A model generated the notes under the pieces. The model searched no databases. It was not told the origin of the DNA and saw only the letters and a list, made by a program, of their open reading frames with translations. DNA of 64,000 bases from Nymphaea colorata. Taxonomy: Eukaryota > Streptophyta > Magnoliopsida > Nymphaeales > Nymphaeaceae. Below, piece after piece: positions 47,915-59,300 of the stretch (position 1 is its first letter; every line of letters starts with the position of its first letter). The stretch is taken from assembly GCF_008831285.2 (NCBI RefSeq), contig NC_045138.2:16649934-16713933 (forward strand), read 5' to 3'. Position numbers and translations under genes: made by a program.

Positions 47915-48799
47915 ATGAGGAGGTGGTGCCCTTCTTCTCTCATCAAATGTGCACTTCGAAGCCCTAATTTGTTTATTGAACGATCGAGAAACCTTCGAGT
48001 GATTCTTCATGGATCCGATCTCTCCTCCTCGTCCTGCTTCCGCAGGTCTCCTGTTATTGGGTCCTGGTCGACCGATCCTTCCCCTCTCTCGGTTTCTCCT
48101 TCTCATTTGGAGGCTTCTGGGAATTGTGATTTCCGTGATTGGAAGCGAAAATACGGCGATTCCTGCGGTTTACCTGGCACAGCATTGGAAAATTTGAGAT
48201 TTTATCCCACTTCTTCTTCGGGGTCTCCTTCGCCTTTGGCGTCGACATTTTTGAGTTTGTATTCTCGTTCGCTTTGGTCGCGAAGACAGGAACGCGATTC
48301 CAGGGTACGATCCAGAGGGTTATCGAGCGCTGTGGAACAGTCATCGGAAACAAATGCGACGACTACCGCCGGAGGTGAGGTTAGCCAGAAAGTTGTGGAG
48401 ATCGTCGATGAGGTTACTGGGCTCACATTGATGGAAATCGCTGATCTTACGGAGGTTTTGAGAAAGAAATTTGGCGTCGACGAGATGCCGATGATGGACG
48501 TGATGATGCCGGGGATGGGCATGGGTGGCGTGGGAGGAGGCGCCCGTGCTGGCGGTGCTAAAGCAGAGGAGAAGAAGGCTGAGAAGACGGCATTCGATCT
48601 GAAGTTGGAGAGCTTCGACGCGGCTTCGAAGATCAAGATCATCAAGGAGGTGAGAACGTTCACTGATTTGGGTCTCAAGGAAGCCAAGGATTTGGTGGAG
48701 AAGACGCCGACATTGTTGAAGAAAGGGGTCTTGAAGGAAGAGGCTGAGAAGATCATAGAGAAGATGAAAGCAGTAGGTGCAAACGTCGTAATGGAATGA
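47915..48799 (+). CDS. Ribosomal protein bL12 (L7/L12), probably mitochondrial
   Basis: Stalk protein of the large ribosomal subunit, which recruits translational GTPases; nuclear-encoded for an organelle. It is a single exon of 294 aa. I use the ATG that opens MRRWCPSS. The region at about 156-189 is the dimerising N-terminal domain (VVEIVDEVTGLTLMEIADL). Residues 190-222 are a Met/Gly/Ala-rich hinge, and 223-294 the C-terminal domain (EKTAFDLKLESF to VGANVVME) with GLKEAKDLVEK. About 150 residues come before the ribosomal part; they are rich in Arg and Ser and include SRGLSSA, which fits mitochondrial import better than plastid import. This pre-domain is longer than in most mitochondrial L12 proteins I know. 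The family is certain; the compartment is inferred. Confidence 0.92.
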   Translation: MRRWCPSSLIKCALRSPNLFIERSRNLRVILHGSDLSSSSCFRRSPVIGSWSTDPSPLSVSPSHLEASGNCDFRDWKRKYGDSCGLPGTALENLRFYPTSSSGSPSPLASTFLSLYSRSLWSRRQERDSRVRSRGLSSAVEQSSETNATTTAGGEVSQKVVEIVDEVTGLTLMEIADLTEVLRKKFGVDEMPMMDVMMPGMGMGGVGGGARAGGAKAEEKKAEKTAFDLKLESFDAASKIKIIKEVRTFTDLGLKEAKDLVEKTPTLLKKGVLKEEAEKIIEKMKAVGANVVME

Positions 48800-51700
48800 G
48801 GAGAAGTCTGCGTTTTCTTTTTGGTGAGTGATTAGGCATTTGGATAATTTTCAGTTATCCATGAAATTTCAGCGTCTCTGCTTCTTCGTTTTTTCTCATT
48901 GAATGCATAAAGAGGCTCGAGTAGTGTTAATGGAGAATCTTTCCATTTTGAGAACTATGTAATATCTACGACGCGTTGCGAGTGAAAGGTATAACGAAGG
49001 AAATATAGCCCGCCGACTCGCACCGTGGTAGTTTGGTAACCATGAGTGACTTCATCGATGGTAACACCGTTTAGAAGATCACGACTGCCGGTGCAGCGAG
49101 TCTTCATTTCCCAATCTTCAGCAAATACAGTCTATTACGTGGTCAGTGAATGGTGGGTTTAAAGACGTCAATCGTCGACAGTTATTAGATTTGAATTCCA
49201 TGATTAAACTAATAGGTTTTTCAGTAACAAAATCATATAGTACACTACGATTGATTACACTTTGGAAAGTCCAGTCTATGAGGAGTTTGTATGCCACTGA
49301 TCTTCCATCTCGCTTGGGCTCGATGTGTTACGCGTTTTTAGACAGAGTAGTGTGAAGTCTGCAGACTTGACGTAGGCTATACTCACTTCCTTCCCTGATG
49401 GCTTGTTTGATTTCCCTGATAACTCGTCTTGGAATTCGAGGGGCCTGCGCGGGACAATACCCATTCAGAACAACAATCTTGGATAGCCTCTCCAGGTTTA
49501 ACACAGCTATATATGGTCTCCGTTTTTCTAGATTTCCTGTCAGATCACTAAAAATCCAGAACGTCTGCTTCTGGATTAATGCAACTGAAACCTTTATCGG
49601 GGCAACTGAGCATGCATTTGTGTCCATGCAATGTGCTTAGTACTGCTCTTTTGGACACGGAACTGTTGAGCTTTTATGCTGCTTTTCTACTGTTGCAGAT
49701 CTCGGTTTCTGCTTATGGTCAACAGAAAATCAGATTGTCTGGTCGTCAGTTACATGTAAAAGATATTCGGTTGTCTTCTGTGGAACGTTGCTCATACAGA
49801 CATATGAAACCATGTGTAATTCAAGGACGTTGGCTTCATTTGATGATAAACTGTTTTGAGCTACACAACACTATATGGTTCAGCAACTAAGGGTTGCATT
49901 ATATTAGCACGCTGACCTGGTCTTGGGTTGTTCTTAATCACTTCCATATTCCAATTGTGCTCGTTTTTTCTGAAATCACCCGATGTGCTGCTTATTTTCC
50001 CTTGGTTCATGGATTACCGCTTTCTACCTTTGTGCACCGGCAGCCTGGTTAATGAGTTTATCCGTCATCCAGCCAGGTTACCTAGATGGCCAGCTGGGCT
50101 GTTCCTGTTAGTTTACTGATTATTTGTTTGGCTCGTTACCTGTCCCTTACTGCAGTACTAAATTGCAGTATCCATCTAGTTTTAGCTGATCACATAGTGT
50201 CAGAAGTTTTTGGTATAAAGCGCTTTGGTCCATTTTACTTTTGCATTTGGGCTAATGACTAATTGGAATTAAGTGCTCCTGGTCTTTTATCTAGTTTTTT
50301 TAGCATGTGAGCGACACTTTGTGTGCTTCTTTCAGTGCTCCATACTTTTTCAGTTTGAGTGCTTAGAATTGCAATTTAATACATCAGGCAATTTTTATTC
50401 TATTTCTGAAAAGCATGCACTTTATTATGGAGGGTACCCTTCTCTGAAATAGGATTGTTAGAGTGGGGGAGGGATTGGAAGGACTTATTTCAAGATTACG
50501 ATTTTTTGGTTAGTGTTGCATTTATGAGATAGGACGTGGCTGTATTGGTTATAATTAGTAGTTTCAAGGTTATGTAACCGTACAGTGTCAAAGGGAAGCT
50601 TTAAGGAGGTGCTCTGCCCTAGGGAGAACAGAATTGGTCCGTACTCTTAGGTGAACAGTCCCAAACAATCCATCGATGAAGTGTGGATAATTATCCTGAT
50701 TCTGCCACGTTAGAGTGGGCACTTAATGTGCTTTCTCTGGGAGGTTTTGAGCTTCATATTTTTGTTAGTTTTACTTCTTTTGTTGCATGAAAAAACTCAG
50801 TGAAGCCCTATTACGCGAGGTAATTGTTTCACTTGGTGAAGTCAAGCCAAAGTCTGAATTAGTCTGGACTCTGAACATATAAACAGCATCTTATTTACCA
50901 GTTTCTTGGGTAGCTAACGTCTTCTATTGTGTATCACTTGTTGTGCAGGGGTTTCAGGAGGAGGAATGCATGGTTGAAAGAGAACACCACAGGACTTAGA
51001 TCTATTGAAGCCACCAAGTTGGATTCTGTTCAGCATCGCCTATGTTGATTTAATTCACCTCTGCATCTCCACTTTATCTTAAGTTTTGGGCTCGAGAATA
51101 ACAAATCATCTCTTGATTAAAGCATGCAAATGACAAACTTTTGATTTGAACAGCAAGAGTTGGTTGGGCTGCGTCTTCGGTTGCTGATTTGGTTCCCTTG
51201 CATCTTTTGCATTGGACGAGAGAGAGAGAGAGCGAGAGAGACAGGGAGAGAGAGAGAGAGAGCGAGAGAGACAGGGAGAGAGAGAGAGGGAATACATAAC
51301 CTGTTCTCTATGTCTTGAGAATTGTTCCACACAAATATTGTTTATGCCCCTAGATGGCTTAAACTATTGGCTTTAAGATTTTTGGTTAATGTACCTAGTA
51401 GTTTGTGGTTATGGATGTTCCAATGCTTTATCACTGCAAACTAGTTGAGGTTTCTTCTTTTTTCTTAAAGCAACGGTTGAAGCATCTGGGAAAGCCTAAG
51501 ACATCTATCTATGAAGATTTCAAATATACTGATTGTAGCTTGTAACTAAGAGACCTATTTCCTCTTTCATCAGGAGGTCCTTCGTCCTTTTTTTCTTCTT
51601 TCTTCATAAGCTGTGGTAGGCAGGCTCGATGTAGTATGCCAGCAGGTATAGCCGGGTATTAAACTGACCTCCTTAAACTTGAAGAATCCTAAAGCGAACC

Positions 51701-53000
51701 CTTGACTGGGTGAATGAAGTTTCTGTTGGCAGATTGGGACAATCAAAGTCTTGGAAATTGTGCACATTGCATGTGTTGAACCTTAAGGGGCTAGTCAAGT
51801 TTTTGTGCCAATGAATGTGTCTTGCATTTGTGCTGATCCATGTAACATAGGTAGTTGAAAAAGGCTGCTACAAGACAAAATATTATGTGAGCGTAAAACT
51901 TTGTCATTATTTTTAACTCTAATTTAACGGGATATATATTATCGATATTGAACATATGGATTATGTTATTTCATAAATATATCTGTGTGTATCTGCCGTA
52001 CTCATGTGCTAACATTTTTCTGAAATTACTGTTGATAATGGTACAACTGTCCTTCCGCTTTCAGACCTGCAGCCGGATCTGCACCTATGCAACTTCGATG
52101 CAAAATTTGAGTTGCCAAATCATTATGTTTGCCCTTACCTTGCTAGCAGTCAGATGTAGTATATACAATTTTTTTTTATTTTTTATTTTTATATTGTTAG
52201 CAACAAATGCTGACCCTGATGCTCCGATCTCTTTGCTTTCTAGTGAAGGAAAAGAAGAAGATTATGGAGGCATTGGTTCCTTCTTATCCCTTGTTTCTAT
52301 CAGGCTGGCTGTCGTTTAGAGATCCATAGGCAGTGAAGAAATTTATTAAAATCTCAGAAGACCCAGTCTGAAGCTCATCAGGAAATTTCTCTTGTTCTTA
52401 GCCAACGAAAACCGTATAACGTGCTTGGAGTGAGAAAATTGGTTTTTTTATTGTGGCTATTTAAGACCCTGAACAGAGTATTCATTAGTACTTTTCTTGG
52501 TATCAATTTGTTTCTCTATATAACCTTGCAGTCGCCGTTAAAAGCTTTTACCGCTGTTACTTTCAGATTTAACGCTCTGCAAGTTATAGTCAGTCACGGA
52601 ACCACTACGGTAAAAGAGTTTCATTTTGTCCATTCTCATATGTCGTTTTTAAGTGTCTCTCCATGAAGATGGTTTCTTTATTATTGTTAAAAAAAGCCAG
52701 TTTACATAAAGCGATAATTACAAAGTATATGTGCGCCTGATGAAAATGGACAACCGTATCACTAATATCATTGAATATGACTCTAATGAAAAAAAAATTC
52801 ACAATCCACTGATTTCAAATAATTATTAATTAAAAAAATTGTAAAAATATTTTAAAATTTATCAATAAAAACAGTAAGGCTATAAATATCGAAGGGCAGA
52901 AGAAAAACGGCTGCCTATATTTTTTACCGCTTAAACTATTATCGAATCGTCTTTTTTTTCCTTTTGAGAAAAAGTTTGACTTTTCGCATTATAGAGCCGT
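48800..53000. other. Region between bL12 and SAE2
   Basis: After the bL12 3' UTR there is about 4 kb without a supportable gene. A GA minisatellite lies at 51217-51290. A minus-strand frame at 49328-49627 reads smoothly but was not recognised. The stretch from about 53000 to 53362 is the SAE2 promoter and leader. Confidence 0.5.
51217..51290. repeat. GA-rich minisatellite, two units of about 35 bp
   Basis: A unit of GA repeats followed by 'gcgagagagacaggga' is present twice in tandem and followed by further GA. It is not spacer-separated, so it is not a CRISPR-like array. Confidence 0.9.
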
Positions 53001-53362
53001 AGTCTAACACACCAAGCTTCGGAATGGAATTTTACCTTCTCACAATTTTGTTTCCAAATTTGTCCTCGTCTCCATCCCTGCCCTCCGGTGCTCCGCCTGT
53101 ACGCCACTAACGGCGTCATTTTCTCTCGCAGTTTGTGACTGATCATTTGTGGCTATTCATGTAATTTCTGAGACTGTAAGGGTTTTCAACCCATCGCCCA
53201 TCGGAGCACCACTTGGTTGGTTCCCTTTTTGGGGAAATTCTGCAATTTGTGAAAAAATTCCCTCTTCGCGCTCTTTCTGCTCTCTCCGTCCCTGCCTCTT
53301 CCTTGGCTCCCTTTCTGTGAAACCCTAGCTTTACTGGAATACACAGTTCGCTGGTTTCTCTA

Positions 53363-56300
53363 ATGGCGCCGGAGGGACAGTTAGAAGCAATTAAGGTTCG
53401 GTTGGTTTCCTTCATTGCCCCACTTTTCACATTTCTTCTGAGATTTGGGGATTTCTGTTTTGTTCAATGTTTTTTTCGTTTTTTTTCTGATTTTAGTTCG
53501 TTTTGTTGCTGAAGGGTGCAAAAGTCTTGATGGTTGGTGCTGGAGGCATCGGTTGTGAGCTTCTTAAGACGGTTGCTCTCTCGGGATTCCGAGATATTCA
53601 TATAGTAAGCTTCTTTTTTTTCCCTCCCCGATATTTTTCTGGGTAGCTTTTTGTGCTTTCGATTTAGTGGGTTTTGGGATTTTTTCCGTTCTACTTCTCT
53701 TGCGTCTTGAATTTTTAAAGTACGCGTGGTTGAATTTTCATGAGAAGAATGGTGTCCAGCAGTCGGCGGGTTCATTCTCATGGTTGTTCATGCTTCGTGC
53801 TCAGGTGCTGAGAAGAGAGAAATAACATGGGTGACCATGTAATTCTGATTCTCGTAGGAATCTTACTCTCTATTTTAAAGTGACGGAGGACGTGCACTTA
53901 TTCTTTTGTTTTTTTTTGTTTTTTGGTTTTAAAGCTTGTCTTTTTGCAGATTGATATGGACACCATCGAAGTGAGTAACTTGAACCGACAGTTTCTGTTC
54001 CGCAAATGGCATGTGGGTCAGTCCAAGGCTAAAGTAAGTCTCTGATTTTACTGTCACTGACTAAACTAATACGCGTTCTTCTTATTCTCTTCTTAATCTT
54101 GGCATGCTGAATAATGCTCTTTCTTGTCTTGAAAAGGTCGCGAGAGAAGCGGTTTTGAAATTCAAGCCTGACATAAGTATTACAGCATATCATGCTAATG
54201 TCAAGGATCCAGAGTTCAATGTGGATTTCTTCAAGCAGTTTAATGTAGTTTTGAATGGTCTAGACAACTTAGATGCTCGTCGACATGTTAACCGACTCTG
54301 TTTGGCTGCTGATATCCCTTTGGTTGAAAGTGGAACAACGGGGTTTCTAGGACAGGTGATGGACTGTTTATCTAGTCTCTTGGTTTTCAGTTCCTACATC
54401 TGTAACTGAGATTATGGTTTTCATTGGCACATGTTTTTTAATCTTCATTCTTCTTTGCGACCTATGTTGATCCGTTCCCTCAGTTGCACATGCTGGGTGT
54501 GCTCATCCAAAATTGGATGTTTTATCTTTTTCCTTTTCTTTTTGTCATCACATGTAGCATAATGAGCGGAAAAATGTGCATGGTAGAGACTTATGGCAAT
54601 CTGAGGAAAAAAAGGGACAAGATTATTGCATGTAGCTTTTAATGTTTCGCATAGATTTGTGGTTCATATTGCAACAAGTTCAGAGTTGCTCATGCAACCT
54701 GAGAGCTTCCCAGCAATAATTTCCATGGTTCCTCTGCATTAACGGTATCTTAGGATCTTTTCTAGCAATCAGTCTATTTGGTTTGCAGGTTATTTAAAGT
54801 TTAAACTATGGTAAATCTTGAATCTTGATACATTTCAAATGATAACATGATTAGAAATTAATCTATACCCAAGGGCATGCATCCATGTGTAGTAATACCC
54901 AGAACGTTTTAGGCACTTCCAGCTAGCAGAAAGGTCAAAATATTACTGTTAAATTATCATTGTGTTGCGCATGAACTGGGTCAAGTAGTTGGTTATATCC
55001 TATCTAGCTCCATTTATGCATGTTCGATTTCCATTATAATTGAAAGTTCTACAGGTTACACGTAGGTGCTTTTGCCAGTGTCTTGTTCTTTTCTTCATGA
55101 TTATGTTAAGGTTCTTTGTGTTACTCTTTTCCCAAGTACATCCTGTTAGTACCTTGAGGCATCCTTGATATGTAAGTCCTTTAATTTATGTTGGGACTTG
55201 TGCAAGGTAAAATCGGCTTTACATGGTGACCTGGGTAGGTAAATATCCACAACAACTTCATTCCGAAAGACTAGCCAGGTCTTACAAATTTATTCTGTGG
55301 TACCAGTTGGTGATATTGCATTTCTCGTTTTAGCTGCATTAAGTTTGCTTGCTTTTATTATTGTGCGTGGCAACCTGTAGAAGTGTTTTTGCTGCCTGAT
55401 TTTTTATGATATGTTCTTCTGCTTAAGGTTTTTGCATGACATTCATACTCAAGCAGTGCTAGTTGCTGCAATTTATGTATAGGCTTGCATGTCTGTTGCA
55501 TGTACAGAAACTGGCAGTCCAAATCATAATTTTAGATTGCTCTGTACACGGATATTATATGCTTGACTCTTTTGCATGGAACAAATTTTGGTTAGCTGAT
55601 GGTGGATCTAAATCTTTGTGTGTTCTTTTTGTCTCACGTTCAAGTAAGCAGGTCACTGTTCATGTGAAGGGGAGAACAGAGTGCTATGAATGCCAACCAA
55701 AACCTACCCCAAAATCCTATCCTGTTTGCACGATCACTAGCACTCCATCAAAGGTGATTAATCTTTCTGATCTCTGTGGTGGTCTGGAGAAAAAAGTTAA
55801 TTTGCTTGCTCCATTATGCAAATTGTGATAACTGAATAATAAATAATGGAAATGCATAGACATGAACAGTTAGATTTTTTTTTTTCACAAGGTGAAGTCA
55901 GCAGTTGCAAAAATAATTATTTTTCATTTTTTATGGTAAAAAAGCATTTACTATGCTTTTATGTGCTTTCTTGAACCTTGGGATATGGAATAATGGAACA
56001 CTAAAATTAACATGAGCAGATAATATAGGAATTTTTTTACTGAAAAGTCGTGAGCCTAGGGGCATTTCATCTATCTGCTCTGATGCTAAAAAAGAAATTC
56101 CATTCAGAAAGATATTCGATGATATTTGTGGAAAAGGAAGATCACATTGGGCGTAGTGGGTTGCTCTTGCATTCAGGTGTTTTCTCCATTTTCCCCCGTT
56201 TTGTTTGTGGCATAGCATAAAGATTTATCTATATCTGTTGACGACTTGACGTAATTCCATGATTTATGAAGACTATGTAAAAAATAGACTTCTTTTTCTA

Positions 56301-59300
56301 TAACAGCACAATATAGCTCTTTACATGTGTTTTATTAGGATCTGATATCATATTATTGTATTAAAACATCAGTAGTAAGTGCTCTGGGGTTGCCTATCCC
56401 AGTCATAGATATCGTGATATTTTCAGAAATATCACAATAATTAAATAAAAAAAGAAAACAAAAAAATGCAAAAATCACGTTTTTTGGAAGAGAACATGTA
56501 AAAATAAATTTATCACATTTTTTTGCTTTTTCTTTTTTAAAATTAATATTATTAAAAACTTAAAACTGAATTTTTATCGTCATTCAAAGCATCATCTTTA
56601 TTATTTTATCTAGTTTTTTATGTCATTTCATTAATTTCTCATTTATTTTATTTTTACCTAACTTTTAGAATGTTTTTCATTTTTTACAAGATCTGCTGAC
56701 ATTTTCCCAAGAAAACCAATTTTGCCAAAGGAAAATCTGAGAAAAACCTGGCCATTAAAAGCCCAAGAAAATTATTTGTACCATGTCCTATTCCTTCCTT
56801 TAAAAGCAGCAGACCATGTATTGACTATAGAAATGATTGCCACCCTATCCTCAGATAGACTCAACATAATTTTCTTGTTATAAACCGTTTTCGATCCATC
56901 AAATTGGATGCAATGCGAGCTGTTTTTTTTTTTTTTTTTAAGTTTCCAGTTTTCATTTTTACGTCTCCAGATGATGCGCTTCGGAGGTTCTTATTTGTTA
57001 CATGAATGATGTAGATAACATCCAACAAATTATTGTGGTCATTTGATGAATTGAACTAATGGTTTTAGACTTTTAGGGCTGGGAATATTACAAATGAATA
57101 GTGTGGTGTTTTTGGTGCACTCTCTCCCTATTTACAAGCCTTAGATCAATCGAGATCCTACAAGGATCAAGTTCAAACTTCAAAGTACGTGCAAGCTTTC
57201 TATTGTTATACATCTTAAATGACATAATAGTTCGTTCATTCTTCTTTCAAGCATGCATAGGCAAAACAAAATTGTTTCAGAAAATTTGTTTCTCGTTCAT
57301 ACTTACTACTTGAGACTGTTTGTATGTTTAACTCTACATCTCATCTATTGGAACTTGACAAATTCAAAAGTTGCAATCAGGGACTGGGTGCATTGGAAGA
57401 ACACTCTCATTTTTAATGCATGTGTTTATTTGTGGGTGCATGCGTACCTTGCACTTATTTTAATGCATTGCTTAAAGGAATGGGTGCATTGGAAGAAAAT
57501 TGTCATTGCTAATTTATGTATTTATTTGTGTGTGGATGCATACAATGCATTTCTGTTAATGCATAGCTTTAGGTTGGCTCTAATTTAATGTTTTGGGCCA
57601 TTTAAAAACTTTATTTTTGCAGATCAAATGTTAAAGTCTTATTTGGTGTTGCAGTTTGTGCACTGTATTGTATGGGCAAAAGATCTGCTGTTTGCGAAGC
57701 TTTTTGGGGACAAAAACCAAGACAATGATCTTAACATACACTCTACCGATGCTACGAACCCATCAAATAATGTTGAAGACGTATTTGAATACAAAGCAGA
57801 TGAAGATTCTGACCAATATGGTCGGAGAATATATGATCATGTCTTTGGGTATAATATTGATCTGGCTCTTGCTAATGAGGAGACTTGGAAAAATAGGAGA
57901 AAGCCAACTCCACTGTATCTCAAGGATGTTATGCCAAAACAGCTTGCTAAAGAGAATGGGAAGTTGGACAAACAAAAACTTGCCGATTCTGTAGCTGTCT
58001 CTGCAATGTCTTCCTTGGGATTGAAGAACCCACAGGATATTTGGAACCTTGAAGAGAATACTAAAATCTTCCTGGAGGCCATGAAGCTGTTCATTGAGGG
58101 AAGAGAGAAGGTATTGTCATAGTTGTTGGCGTTGCTAAACTTGATACCTGTATTGCAGTTGTTGCTCTTATGGTCCCTTGTTCTGCATGTTTAACCACCA
58201 CTAAAGTCCTTTTCTGTTTCCAGGATATTGGGAATTTGACTTTTGATAAGGATGACCAATTATCTGTAGAATTCGTTACGGCTGCCGCAAATATAAGGGC
58301 TTCTTCTTTTGGAATCCCAATGCACAGTCTTTTTGAGGCAAAAGGAATTGCTGGTAATATTGTGCATGCAATTGCAACAACAAATGCTATTATTGCTGGA
58401 CTAATAGTCCTTGAAGCTATCAAAGTGCTCCAGAATGATGCAGAAAACTATAGGTTGCCTCCTCACTTTTATTTGCATATGCTTTCCAAACATGGCGGTG
58501 TAGTATTGGAGGTTTCTATTTCCTACCTTCATGAAAAAACACTAACAAATAAATGCAAAATTGTAGACCATCATTTGGGGTGCATTCATAATCAGTGGGT
58601 TCCAGATGGAGGAAATTTTAGGATTTAGTTATTTCAAAAACATGCAAATTTTTAGGTCCTCATCAAATCCCTTTGCAAGAAATGTATGTGTGAACTGAAG
58701 AGTATAGCTGTAGAATGTGTCCTCTTTACTTCATCATAGCAATTGTCTGTCCCAAAATCCAAATGGAGGTTGTGTAAACAAATAAAAACATATTCCTGAG
58801 CTTAATGCATGAAAATAATGAGGGATTGGCTCGAGTAGAAAGACCTTTGTTCAAATTTTGGATCTTCTTGTGTTCTGTTTATTGTAGTAGCAATCTTGAT
58901 ACTAAAGAGTGATTTAATTTGTAAGTACTGTAAAAGATAAAGTATTTGATTTCGTCTTTAGTCACAAAAAGCGCATTTTTTTTTTTAAAAACGCAATAAA
59001 TTAAATTGCTGTTTAAAACTTAAAAAAAACGTGTTAAAAACACGTTTTTTTTGCGGTTTTTCCTTTTTTTCAATTTTTTAATTTTTTTAATGCCAAACAG
59101 TTTTTGTTTTTCATTTTCTATTTTTTATTTGTTGTAAATTTACTTATCTTTTGATGTTTGTGTTATTAGTTTTTCACTTATTTTTCCCCCCATTTTTAGT
59201 TTTTTTTTTTTTTTTAAAATTTACCGTATTTTTCCCTTTTTTTCAAGGTCACCATATTATACCTGAGAAAAACCTTGCCATTTAAAACTCCGAAACGTTA

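Noticed and set aside
47822-48756. Minus-strand frames of 94, 99 and 184 codons across bL12
   Set aside because: They are antisense shadows of the bL12 coding exon.
49328-49627. Minus-strand frame containing RRVIREIKQAIREG
   Set aside because: It reads smoothly but matches no family I can name, has no splice context and has no support on either side. Kept only as a note.
51217-51290. CRISPR-like regular repeats
   Set aside because: This is a plant nuclear sequence with contiguous GA repeats; there are no spacers.
57253-57588. 111-codon frame within SAE2 intron 5
   Set aside because: Tandemly repeated 'tgggtgcattggaag' DNA gives an open frame; it has no place in the SAE2 protein, whose exon 5 to exon 6 junction fits without it.
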